Assembly: GCF_025264645.1 (NCBI RefSeq)
Contig: NZ_CP073696.1
Location: 1,612,001-1,676,000 of the forward strand
Origin: Edaphobacter lichenicola
GTDB lineage: Bacteria > Acidobacteriota > Terriglobia > Terriglobales > Acidobacteriaceae
Length of the DNA: 64,000 nt
Direction: 5' to 3'
Shown here: piece after piece, positions 47,025 to 55,243 of the stretch
Layout: each line of letters begins with the position of its first letter
Position numbering within the stretch: the stretch's first letter is position 1
Position numbers and translations under genes: made by a program
The notes under the pieces: generated by a model
Databases searched by the model: none
Seen by the model: the letters and a program-made list of their open reading frames with translations, nothing else
What the model was told of the DNA's origin: nothing

Positions 47025-47209
47025 GACAGGGAGTTTCGGGACACCGTTAATAGGTACAGTGACGGGAAACGTGGGGTTTCCCTTGATGTGGGGGAGGTTC
47101 AGATTGTTTTTGTTTCTTGCCAAGTGCGCCGGCGTCAGGCTGCGTGTGCTCCAGCGTTCTAATCGTCGCGAAGGGCGACAACTGAATCTGTGGATGAGCC
47201 GGCGTTTCC

Positions 47210-47667
47210 TCAAGGCAATGCGTACTACGCGCCGCCTCCGCAGCCGTGGAGCGCAAGATGGCCTTCTGCGACTAACTGGCGGAAGTGTTTCTTCAATGTG
47301 TCTCTGTTCGTACCCGTGAATCGTACGATGCCGCTGTTGGTGACTCTTCAGTGTTCGCGGACCTGGTCGATGATGCGCACTGACAGTTCCGGCAACGCCG
47401 CAATGATGATCTTCGCCCGTTCGACTTTTTTAGCCAGGTGCTTCATTTGTTGTTGCAACGCGCGAAGGAAAAACATCACCCATGGCTGCCAGTTTGGTGC
47501 ATCTGTCCTCACAGTCACCTAAGTCTGGCGAAGGGCCGGATAATAGCCGTCTTTGCTTTGTTCGATCACGCTTTCCAGTGAACTGTGCAGTAGGTAGGAA
47601 TAGCCTGCGCTGAGCGACAGAAGAGTCATCAAGATTCGGCTCAATCGACGATTGCCCAGACCAGTGA
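47210..47667 (-). pseudogene. Fic-family protein C-terminal half, dead by in-frame stops
   Basis: One continuous minus-strand frame reads LGNRRLSRILMTLLSLSAGY, SSLESVIEQSKDGYYPALRQ, TDAPNWQPWVMFFLRALQQQ, ERAKIIIAALPELSVRIIDQ, and a winged-helix end (GTNRDTLKKHFRQLVAEGHL). It is interrupted by TAG (47519-47521), TGA (47348-47350) and TAG (47225-47227), each at a place where the family has Gln, Gly/Arg and Trp. The catalytic motif is degraded (LGNRRLSR for DGNGRLSR) and everything upstream is lost. It differs from the intact Fic gene at 21330. Bases 47025-47209 show nothing. Confidence 0.8.
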
Positions 47668-47692
47668 TCTAGCCAGAGCGTTCCTAGATTTA

Positions 47693-47770
47693 CGCGAAAT
47701 CGCCGAGTCACTCATCGAGTGTGGCTGTCGCCTCAATGAGTGCGTTGGCCTGCTATCACCAGTTCAGATC
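47693..47770 (+). repeat. Dispersed repeat, modules 1 (half) and 2
   Basis: AAATCGCCGAGTCACTCAT (half of module 1) is followed 20 bp later by module 2, AATGAGTGCGTTGGCCTG and CTATCACCAGTTCAGATC. The remaining gap to 48004 contains no recognisable gene. Confidence 0.7.
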
Positions 47771-48004
47771 CGGATCGGAGAGATAGCCGATCTCTCAGGA
47801 CGACCCTGCGACCTTTGCAGGGGTTCGGCAGAGGTCTGCAACCTTCAAAAGCGCAGGTATCAGAAACGGCGGCAGATGCCTAGGTTTTTGCGCAATGCGA
47901 AGGTGCCGACGGGTGCTGAAGAAGCTAAGCGTCGAAATGCTCGTTTCCCGTTACGTATCCGCAAACACTACTCTAGCCAGAAATTGCCAGATCCAAAGGC
48001 TGCG

Positions 48005-48538
48005 TCAGTTTTCATTATTGATTGTCGTTTCTGAGAGAATGGCTTTCTTTCCGAAATAGCCGATTAAGTAAAAAGCCACACCGAGCGATATGACATCCTT
48101 GTAAAGGAACAGCCCCAGAAAACTCATGTAGCGCATTCCCTTGACTAGAACGGTCGCATCTGGGGTGGTGAAGAGCATCGTGCTGGTTATAGAGAACATG
48201 AGGGCGGCAACCATGCCACCGAGAATTCCTGCCTTCGGTTTGAAAAAGCCCGCGATCATCAGAATTGCGGCCGTCCATTCGGTGAGCCCGATAATGTCTG
48301 AGCCGATATAGGGTCCGAAAATCTTAAACTGCCAGCTTATGAGTGGGCTGTTGGAGACCAGCGGAACTATACCTTCCGCGCCGGGGGCGGTCATCTTGTA
48401 AGAGCCTGCCCACAGAAGCATAACGATCATGCCGATGCTAGTGATTAGGAACGGTAGATTACGCTCATCTACCCATGCAGCTAATTTGGTCAGAGGAGTT
48501 CTGGCTTGTTGAACGGGGCTCATTGATGGAATCGTCAT
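48005..48538 (-). CDS. DUF417 (YkgB-like) membrane protein
   Basis: 177 residues from the ATG at 48536-48538 (AGGACCATCGCAA upstream). Four membrane helices, with the DUF417 signatures: LPFLITSIGMIVMLLWAGSYKMTAPGAEGIVPLVSNSPL, GLTEWTAAILMIAGFFKPKAG, and STMLFTTPD followed by GMRYMSFLGLFLYKDVISLG. Proteins of this family (E. coli YkgB, RclC) are linked to survival under reactive chlorine or oxidative stress; by position it may serve the same purpose here beside an SDR and two hydrolases. Confidence 0.88.
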   Translation of the reverse strand: MTIPSMSPVQQARTPLTKLAAWVDERNLPFLITSIGMIVMLLWAGSYKMTAPGAEGIVPLVSNSPLISWQFKIFGPYIGSDIIGLTEWTAAILMIAGFFKPKAGILGGMVAALMFSITSTMLFTTPDATVLVKGMRYMSFLGLFLYKDVISLGVAFYLIGYFGKKAILSETTINNEN

Positions 48539-48584
48539 TTGCGATGGTCCTTTTCTTTTCTTTGCCGTTAATTTTTGAGCGGAT

Positions 48585-49357
48585 CTAAATACCTTTGATT
48601 TCGCCACCATCCATGCGAACCGATGTACCGGTCATCCATTTCGCGGCGGGGGAGACCATGAAGCCCAGGAGTTCCGCAATCTCTTCCGGCTGGCCGTAAC
48701 GGGCGATTCCTGCCTCTTCCGGAAACTTCTTCATTGCCTCGTGACGCTCATGCTGTGTGCCGGTGCCCACTTTTCGAGGAAGGACAGACGCCGTCCGGTC
48801 ATCACGGCACCGGGAACGATGCTGTTTACCTGCACTCCATCCTTAATGCCTTGTTCGGCAAAAGCCTTGGCCAATGCCGTGATCGCGGCGTTTGTTGAGG
48901 CGACGGCTGCGAATGCCGGCTTCGGATCCAGCGCTGCGCTGCCCGACATGAAGACAACGGAACCCTTCGATTGCTTTAAGGCTTCCCACGCGCGGATCGT
49001 CAAGCGGCGCGCGCCATGCAGCTTGAGTTCCATGCCTGCCTTCCACTGTTCGTCTGTCATCTCGAACAGGTCGATCTGGGGTACAGCGCCGGCGATGTTC
49101 AGGAGTGCGTCTATCCGGCCGAAGCGGTCGAGCGTGCTCCGGACGAGTGTCTGCGATGCTTCGATTTGGCTGAGGTCGAGGGCCAACGAGAGAGGCTCGG
49201 CACCGGCGGCTCTGACTGCTTCCGCCACTTCTTCCAGGGTTTGCCCACTGCGGGCGGCAAGGACGACCGCAGAGAAGTCGCGGGCCAGACGGATAGCGGT
49301 GGAGCGGCCGATACCCTGGCTCGCTCCGGTCACGATAGCTACAGAATTATTCTTCAT
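48585..49357 (-). pseudogene. SDR oxidoreductase split by a frameshift
   Basis: The main frame (48731-49357) has the Rossmann TGASQGIGRSTAIRLARDF, the NIAG motif, and the Ser of MSGSAALDPKP, but the expected YxxxK reads TNAAITALAKAFAEQG, so Tyr is replaced. After WAPAHSMS the protein continues in another frame (EAMKKFPEEAGIARYGQPEE, DGGEIKGI). The shift lies at about 48741-48748, consistent with two extra bases or one lost. The missing catalytic Tyr makes a classical dehydrogenase role doubtful even if the shift is a sequencing error. Confidence 0.82.
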
Positions 49358-49393
49358 GGTGTTGCCTCCGGTAGTGCTCGCGCTGTGCTCGTT

Positions 49394-50089
49394 TTAGGAA
49401 ATTGTTGCGTTGGCTGCTTCGAGGATGATGTCTACGACCTTGTCAGAGGCAGTGAGCAGCGGGGTATGATCCACTGCGTAAGACTTCACCGTTGCCTTCA
49501 TTCGTTCTGCCATGAACCGCTGAGTCGTCGGGTTGATCATGCGGTCTTCTTCAGCGATGAGGTACCACGTCGGCTTCGACCTCCAAGCCGGCAAGGCGGC
49601 TGGCTCCTGAATGCTCTTGACGGAGATCGGGCGCTGCACGGCTTTGGATAACGCAAGCTGCTCCTCCGTAGCGTTCTGTGCGAAGGCGTTCGCGAATCCG
49701 TCGTCCGGCATCCAGATAAATCCATCTGCATCAGGTGCAAGTTGAGGCGCTTTGGGATGAGTTTCGTCTTTGTAAAAGACCTGTGCGACTGTCTCGCCTT
49801 CGTCCGGGGCCAGGGCTGCGATATACACCAGGGCCTTCACGCGGTCGTCGCTCGCAGTTGCAATGACGGCTCCCGCGTAGGCGTGTCCTGCAATGATGAC
49901 GGGACCTCGCGTTCTTGCGATTGTTCGCTTGAGAGCGGCAGCGTCGTCGCTGAGGGATGTGAGGGGAATTGGCGCTGCGATTACGTTCAGGCCGCGATCC
50001 TGGAGCGGGCGGATAACTGCCTGCCAGCTTGAACCATCAGCCCAGGCTCCGTGAACCAGGACCACTGTTGTGTTCTCTGAAAAATTCAT
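49394..50089 (-). CDS. Alpha/beta hydrolase with Ala at the nucleophile elbow
   Basis: 231 residues from the ATG at 50087-50089 (GGAAGGACGAGC upstream). The fold is of the EstC/hydroxynitrile lyase-like group: VVLVHGAWADGSSW at the N-terminus, LVYIAALAPDEGET, and a C-terminal His in VDHTPLLTA. The elbow reads IIAGHAYAGAVI where GHSYGG is usual, so the catalytic Ser is Ala. Either the protein is non-hydrolytic or it belongs to a subfamily with altered chemistry. It lies between another hydrolase and an SDR on the same strand. Confidence 0.82.
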   Translation of the reverse strand: MNFSENTTVVLVHGAWADGSSWQAVIRPLQDRGLNVIAAPIPLTSLSDDAAALKRTIARTRGPVIIAGHAYAGAVIATASDDRVKALVYIAALAPDEGETVAQVFYKDETHPKAPQLAPDADGFIWMPDDGFANAFAQNATEEQLALSKAVQRPISVKSIQEPAALPAWRSKPTWYLIAEEDRMINPTTQRFMAERMKATVKSYAVDHTPLLTASDKVVDIILEAANATIS

Positions 50090-50152
50090 TGTGCTCGTCC
50101 TTCCTTGGGTATGTAGTGGTGGTTGTCGTTGGGGCATTTTTTAGTGAGCGGA

Positions 50153-51001
50153 TCAGGCGAAGAACGTCACGATCTTCTGCGCGATGAATTCGCTTGAGTC
50201 TTCGAGCGCGAAGTGGCCGGTATCGAGCAGATGGAGTTGGGCGTTTGGGATGTCTCGCAGATAGGCTTGCGCCCCTGCGACAGTGAAGAAGGGATCGTTC
50301 TTGCCCCAGACGATGAGGGTTTTAGGCTGTTTGCTGCGGAAAAACTCATGCCAGCCGTCGTAGCGCGCAAGGTTCGATTGGTAGTTATGCAGCAGGTTGA
50401 GCTGAATGGCGTCGTTGCCGGGACGATCAAGGAAGAGTTGATCAACGGTGTAGGAATCGGGGCTAATATGCGAAGGATCTTTGGTACCGTGCGTGTACTG
50501 GAAGATGGTCGTTTCCTTCTTGAGCAGCTCTCGCACGGGCTTCTCGGTTTCTGCAGTGCGGCTTACCCAAAACGGTTTCATGGGGTCGAAGGCCGCGCCG
50601 ATGCCCTCGACATAGGCGTTACCGTTTTGTACGACGATTCCCTCGATAGCGTCTTGATGCTTCGAGGCGATTCGGTAGCCGATGGGCGCGCCATAGTCCT
50701 GCACGTAAATGCTGAACTTCTTAAGGCTGAGGACGCCGAAGAGCAGCTCCTCCACATGCGCTGCGAGATTGTCAAAGGTGTACTCGAAGCTCTCTGCGGG
50801 AGGAGCATCGCTGTAGCCGAAGCCGATGTAGTCGGGAGCGATGACGTGGAAATGTTTTGCCAGCTGCGGAATGAGATCACGGAACATATGCGACGAACTA
50901 GGGAAGCCATGCAGAAGCACGATGGTTGGTGAAGCCTTGGAACCCGCTTCCCGATAGAAGAGCTTGAGTCCGTTGACGGTGGCGTGCTGAAACGTTGTCA
51001 T
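50153..51001 (-). CDS. Alpha/beta hydrolase, epoxide hydrolase/dehalogenase type
   Basis: 282 residues. VLLHGFPSSSHMFRDLIP (oxyanion loop), VIAPDYIGFGYSDAP, nucleophile elbow VQDYGAPIGYR with Asp, cap domain, GKNDPFFT acid loop and LLDTGHFALED with the catalytic His. All triad elements are visible. It heads the minus-strand run (hydrolase, hydrolase, SDR, DUF417) and is divergent from the CGNR regulator across an inverted repeat, so it is probably induced by a small molecule. Substrate unknown. Confidence 0.87.
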   Translation of the reverse strand: MTTFQHATVNGLKLFYREAGSKASPTIVLLHGFPSSSHMFRDLIPQLAKHFHVIAPDYIGFGYSDAPPAESFEYTFDNLAAHVEELLFGVLSLKKFSIYVQDYGAPIGYRIASKHQDAIEGIVVQNGNAYVEGIGAAFDPMKPFWVSRTAETEKPVRELLKKETTIFQYTHGTKDPSHISPDSYTVDQLFLDRPGNDAIQLNLLHNYQSNLARYDGWHEFFRSKQPKTLIVWGKNDPFFTVAGAQAYLRDIPNAQLHLLDTGHFALEDSSEFIAQKIVTFFA

Positions 51002-51052
51002 GATGAGTTTCCTTTCGAGTCAAGCCTTGTTGATTACAGAACGTGAGACGAC

Positions 51053-51086
51053 ATAACACCTGTAAAAGTTGCAATAACGGTGTTAT
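51053..51086. promoter_or_regulatory. Inverted repeat ATAACACC-N18-GGTGTTAT and promoter
   Basis: Exact 8-bp arms (51053-51060, 51079-51086) in the divergent region between the hydrolase and the CGNR gene. A TATAAT box (51084-51089) for the CGNR gene overlaps the right arm, so binding there would block it. Confidence 0.6.
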
Positions 51087-51119
51087 AATTATTTTGCGAT
51101 AGTTTGGAAGCGAGGACCT

Positions 51120-51752
51120 ATGAACGCAGCTTCGCAAGAGTTGAACGATTGGATCGATGGATTTCTGTTCGTGGCCAATCGGCGCATCCTGGATTTGTTG
51201 AATACAAAGCCAGTGTTGGAGAACGGTCCTACGGAGTTGCTCACGGATGTTCGAGCGCTTGAACGGTGGCTGATCGCTTCCGGGACCGTGAGTTCGGTCA
51301 GGGATAAAGCTGAGGTACGGGGATGGCGCAGCTCCACAGAGGCAGAGGCCTTCCTGAAGCAGTTGATCGCGTTCCGGGAGAGATTGAGGGATGCTGTTTT
51401 GCGGATAGAGAGCGGAATGTTGCCGAGCGAGGTGTTTGTCTCAGAGGTGAACTCTATGCTGCTTCAGTACCCTCGACCTACTTCGCTGCGCAAGCGGGAC
51501 GGCAAGTTAGTTCGGGAGCCGCTTGTCGAGTTCCATAAACCTGCCGATCTTTGGGCGCCGATCATCGATGCGACGGCGGATCTGCTAGTGGAGACAGAAA
51601 CGTCGCGTATTCGCAAATGCGAATCCTGTGTCGTCCACTTCTTCGATGCGAGCAAGAAAGGGTCACGCCGGTGGTGCAGCATGAACATTTGTGGAAACAA
51701 ACTCAAGGTTGCTGCGTACCAGCAGAGGAAACGCGCAACCGGTGACTCGTAA
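51120..51752 (+). CDS. CGNR zinc-finger (ABATE-type) regulator
   Basis: 210 residues. The N-terminal ABATE-like domain (LDLLNTKPVLENGPTELLTD, WLIASG) is followed by a C-terminal CGNR zinc finger: CESC near residue 162, RRWCSMNICGNKLKVAAYQQ with Cys-Gly-Asn-Lys in place of CGNR. Such proteins are presumed stress-responsive transcription factors. It is divergent from the four-gene hydrolase/SDR/DUF417 run; the inverted repeat between them is the likely site. Confidence 0.88.
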   Translation: MNAASQELNDWIDGFLFVANRRILDLLNTKPVLENGPTELLTDVRALERWLIASGTVSSVRDKAEVRGWRSSTEAEAFLKQLIAFRERLRDAVLRIESGMLPSEVFVSEVNSMLLQYPRPTSLRKRDGKLVREPLVEFHKPADLWAPIIDATADLLVETETSRIRKCESCVVHFFDASKKGSRRWCSMNICGNKLKVAAYQQRKRATGDS

Positions 51753-52015
51753 GGTTCAACCAATTGACTCCGGTCGGGCCTTCGTACCGGTGAACCGTCT
51801 TCTCGGTATTGAACGCCTCAGCTAACGAGATCGGCGTTTACCAGGATCGATACTTTGGAATCCCCTTGATCCCTAAGGTTTAAAGCGTTTGTGCCTGCTG
51901 GCAGCGATTAGGTAGTCGTTCGATTAGGCGTCAGATGTTGACCGGATTGGCGATAACCGTGCGCGCAATTCTCTTCGAACTTCGCTAAATTGAGTGGCTT
52001 TAGAGAGCTCATGCC

Positions 52016-52080
52016 AAGGTATCAGTCAATACCTTTGTCCCATAGATCCGCCCCAACGGTTCTGGTGTGATCACAGCTGT
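52016..52080 (+). promoter_or_regulatory. Shared operator/leader module, copy A
   Basis: AAGGTAT-N6-ATACCTT (52016-52035), then GTC-CATAGAT-C, then CTGGTGTGATC starting at 52062, 27 bp from the palindrome end. The same elements at the same spacing occur at 59428-59495 before the Ohr gene. The rest of 51753-52137 is empty. Confidence 0.75.
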
Positions 52081-52137
52081 CCAACGGATCTAATTCAATG
52101 GATTCTTGGAACCGGCAGTTTCTCAAGGAGAAGGATC

Positions 52138-53472
52138 ATGACAGAATTCGAAACAATCGTATCGACTCGGCGAAGTTTTCTCGCCACTTCAGCGGCCGCA
52201 GGTGCAATCAGTCTTCTCGGACTCGCCGAGCCCACCGATGTTCGCGCAGCAAGTAGCCATCCGGCGCACACGGGATCGAATGGGGCGATTGGAGACTCAT
52301 CCGTCCGCCCCTACCGTATCAGCGTCCCGCAAGCAGAACTAATGGATTTGCGCAGGCGCATCTCCGCGACGCGGTGGCCAGAGAAGGAAACAGTGAGTGA
52401 TGTAACACAAGGGGTCCAACTCGCGACCGTGCAGAAACTCGCTAAATATTGGGAAAAGGATTATGACTGGCGGAAAGTTGAGGCGAGGCTGAACGCTCTT
52501 CCGCAATTCGTTACGACCATCGACGGGCTCGATATCCATTTCATTCACGTTCGATCGAAACATGCGAACGCCTTGCCGATCATCATCACCCACGGTTGGC
52601 CCGGATCGATCATTGAGCAGCTAAAGATTATTGGCCCGCTAACCGACCCCACGGCGTTTGGTGGAACTTCAGAAGATGCTTTTGACGTAGTCATTCCTTC
52701 ACTGCCGGGTTATGGGTTTTCGGCAAAGCCGACTGCAACTGGCTGGGATCCGAACCGAATTGCTAGCGCCTGGACTGTGCTGATGAAGCGCCTCGGGTAC
52801 GCACGATTTGTGGCCCAGGGAGGCGACTGGGGTAACTCGGTCACGGAAATGATGGCTCTGCAGACTCCTCCCGAACTGATTGGGGTGCACACCAACATGG
52901 CAGCTACCGTTCCAGTAGATATTGAGCAGGCCCTCCAGTTAAGGCAACCGCCGCCTTACGCACTTTCACCCGATGAGGATCGCGCGTGGGAGCAGCTTGA
53001 TTTTTTCTACAAGCATGGTCTTGGATATGCGCAAGAAATGTCCGGCCGTCCGCAAACGCTCTACGCGCTTGAGGATTCACCTGTCGGACTGGCCGCCTGG
53101 ATACTCGATCACGACGCGAGTAGTCAAGCTCTCATCGCCCGGGTGTTCGACGGTCAGACAGAGGGGCTGACACCGGATGATGTTCTTGAAAACATCACGC
53201 TCTACTGGTTAACCAAGACAGCGGTGTCCTCCGCCCGCCTCTATTGGGAATACAAAGGCGGTTTTTTCGATCCGAGGGGCGTCTCCATACCGGTTGCCGT
53301 AAGCGCCTTTCCGGACGAGATTTATCAGGCCCCGAAGAGTTGGACGGAGAAAGCGTATCCCAAACTGATCTATTACAACCGACCTGCGAAGGGTGGGCAT
53401 TTCGCGGCTTGGGAGCAGCCAGAGCTTTTCTCCCAGGAAATGCGAGCAGCGTTCCGCTCATTACGCGGCTAA
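52138..53472 (+). CDS. Epoxide hydrolase with EHN domain, Tat-exported
   Basis: 444 residues from the ATG at 52138 (AAGGAGAAGGATC); an upstream frame from 51994 is rejected because it buries the signal. A twin-arginine signal (STRRSFLATSAAAGAIS) precedes the epoxide hydrolase N-terminal domain (PYRISVPQAELMDLRRRISATRWPE) and the catalytic fold: ITHGWPGSIIE, nucleophile AQGGDWGNSV with Asp, Tyr-bearing cap region, and terminal GGHFAAWEQPE His. It resembles microsomal-type epoxide hydrolases. Followed by the split SDR and the receiver protein. Its promoter module is shared with Ohr. Confidence 0.92.
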   Translation: MTEFETIVSTRRSFLATSAAAGAISLLGLAEPTDVRAASSHPAHTGSNGAIGDSSVRPYRISVPQAELMDLRRRISATRWPEKETVSDVTQGVQLATVQKLAKYWEKDYDWRKVEARLNALPQFVTTIDGLDIHFIHVRSKHANALPIIITHGWPGSIIEQLKIIGPLTDPTAFGGTSEDAFDVVIPSLPGYGFSAKPTATGWDPNRIASAWTVLMKRLGYARFVAQGGDWGNSVTEMMALQTPPELIGVHTNMAATVPVDIEQALQLRQPPPYALSPDEDRAWEQLDFFYKHGLGYAQEMSGRPQTLYALEDSPVGLAAWILDHDASSQALIARVFDGQTEGLTPDDVLENITLYWLTKTAVSSARLYWEYKGGFFDPRGVSIPVAVSAFPDEIYQAPKSWTEKAYPKLIYYNRPAKGGHFAAWEQPELFSQEMRAAFRSLRG

Positions 53473-53557
53473 GTCGGCGGTGGGAGCGCGTGTTGGGCTC
53501 GTACGCGCTCCCACGTCATCACGTTGAAATCAATTTGAACCACATAGGAGAAAGACG

Positions 53558-54411
53558 ATGTCCGCAACAGTCAATAAGGAGCGCCGCAGCTTCTTGAGCA
53601 AGGCCCTCATCAATTCGAGTTCAAAAGGCACAGCGGTGATCACGGGAGCTTCTTCCGGCATAGGTGCTATCTACGCCGATCAGTTAGCGAGCCGGGGGTA
53701 TGATTTGATCCTCGTCGCTCGCAATCGAGACCGCCTAAGCGCAGTAGCCAAGCGGATCAGCGAAGATACCGGCCGCTCCGTTGAGATCATTGTGGCGGAC
53801 TTGGGAAACCGACCGGATCTCGCTCATGTCGAGGAGGTTTTACGGACGCAAGCATCACTCTTCTGGTCAACAATGCAGGCGTAGGTGTACCAACACCGTT
53901 CCTGGCCGCAGATATCGACAAGATCAATCAGATGATCGAACTCAATGTTACCGCTCTTGTGAGGCTGACCTACGCGGTCATGCCAGCATTCGTGGAGCGG
54001 GCCAAAGGAGCGGTGATCAATATCTCGTCGGCACTCGCTATTGCTCCCGAATTGCTAAACGGTGTCTATGGAGGTACCAAGGCTTTTGTTCTGGCCTTTG
54101 GTTTTTCACTCCACAAAGAGTTCAGCGGACGGGGTATCCGCATTCAGACGGTCGTGCCAGGTGCGACCGCGACCGACTTCTGGGACCTCTCCGCGACTCC
54201 ACTCGATGGTCTCCCGGCAGAAGTTGTGATGAACGCCGACGATATGGTCGAAGCCGCAATTGCCGGCTTCGAATTGGGCGAGATAGTCACCATCCCGTCA
54301 CTGCCTGACGTCGCTGATTGGGAGACCTATGAGGCAGCTCGACAAACTCTGATTCCGAAGTTATCCCTGAGTTCTCCTGCCCGGCGATACGTGTCGGTTC
54401 AGCAAGACTAG
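53558..54411 (+). pseudogene. SDR oxidoreductase split by a one-base deletion
   Basis: The first frame (53558-53884) has VITGASSGIGAIYADQLASR. The second, entered at about 53843-53846, reads DASITLLVNNAGVGVPTPFL and continues through ELNVTALVRLTYAVMPAF, a Ser-active-site strand INISSALAIAP, VYGGTKAFV (catalytic YxxxK intact) to YVSVQQD at 54411. One extra G in CGGAC would join the frames. All catalytic residues survive, so this is either a recent lesion or a sequencing indel. It lies between the epoxide hydrolase and the receiver gene. Confidence 0.85.
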
Positions 54412-54419
54412 GAGAAACG

Positions 54420-55013
54420 ATGCGGAAAGAGATGAACGATATTGTCCTTGTAGACGACAATCCGGCAATCCGTTATGGGCTTTCAGAGATATTCAAAAGA
54501 CGAGGCTATACCGTTCGTACAGCCTCAGATGGATTCTCGGCCCTGGCGCTCCTAAGAGAACGAATTCCGGGAATTCTCCTGTCAGATCTCGATATGCCCG
54601 GCATGTCCGGATTCGAACTCCTGTCCGTTGTGCGACATCGATTTCCGGCAATCGCCGTCATCGCCATGAGTGGAGCGTACTCAGGCGTGTTCGTTCCTCC
54701 AGATGTTGCAGCAGATGCGTTTTATGCCAAAGGTTCAAATGGCGCAGCTCGGCTATTTGAGATCTTATGGTCGATCGAGGACAGAGACTTACGCGAATCG
54801 ATGCGTGCCGCGGTACCGATTTGGATATCTAGCCTGTCAGCTCATGAATGTGACGGGCTAGCCGTATCCTGCCCAGAATGTGTGCGGGTCTTTTTTCCTG
54901 CAGTTGCCCAGGTGAAGGGATCAACTCACTCAACATCTTGCCCACACTGCTTCTACCCGTTGCAACTGGCAATCGTCACGGAACCCAATCAGATGGATAC
55001 AACTTCTCTCTGA
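54420..55013 (+). CDS. Receiver domain fused to a C-terminal zinc ribbon
   Basis: 197 residues, starting 9 bp after the SDR end. Residues about 8-125 are a response-regulator receiver (IVLVDDNPAIRYGL, phosphoacceptor Asp in LLSDLDMPGMSG, AMSGAY for the Thr/Ser switch, FYAKGS with Lys). No DNA-binding output follows; instead the C-terminus holds two Cys pairs (SCPECVRVFF and SCPHCFYPL), a zinc-ribbon pattern. The output could bind nucleic acid or protein. Gene order suggests co-expression with the epoxide hydrolase and SDR. Confidence 0.82.
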   Translation: MRKEMNDIVLVDDNPAIRYGLSEIFKRRGYTVRTASDGFSALALLRERIPGILLSDLDMPGMSGFELLSVVRHRFPAIAVIAMSGAYSGVFVPPDVAADAFYAKGSNGAARLFEILWSIEDRDLRESMRAAVPIWISSLSAHECDGLAVSCPECVRVFFPAVAQVKGSTHSTSCPHCFYPLQLAIVTEPNQMDTTSL

Positions 55014-55243
55014 TTGGAGAGCAGTACGAGCCAGTCTGGAGACTCGATCGATCGGGATACTGAGTCCATATCGGAACTCGTCGGCCAATGATCACCACGT
55101 TTTGCAGTGTCCTCGCGATCGCCCTACTAAAAGGAAGCTTCCTAAAACTTTTCGTGTCTGGAGAAGAACCTGGCTGTGAAATACGGAAATCAGAGAACCG
55201 GCAAATCGACGACTCTCTTTAGTCCTAACGCGTGCATTTAGGT
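55014..55243. other. Gap between convergent genes
   Basis: Between the 3' ends of the zinc-ribbon receiver gene and the FixJ-like gene. No gene seen; no clear terminator hairpin identified. Confidence 0.4.

Noticed and set aside
47190..47522. 110-codon plus-strand frame
   Set aside because: It is the complement of the dead Fic gene; the minus strand carries the recognisable protein.
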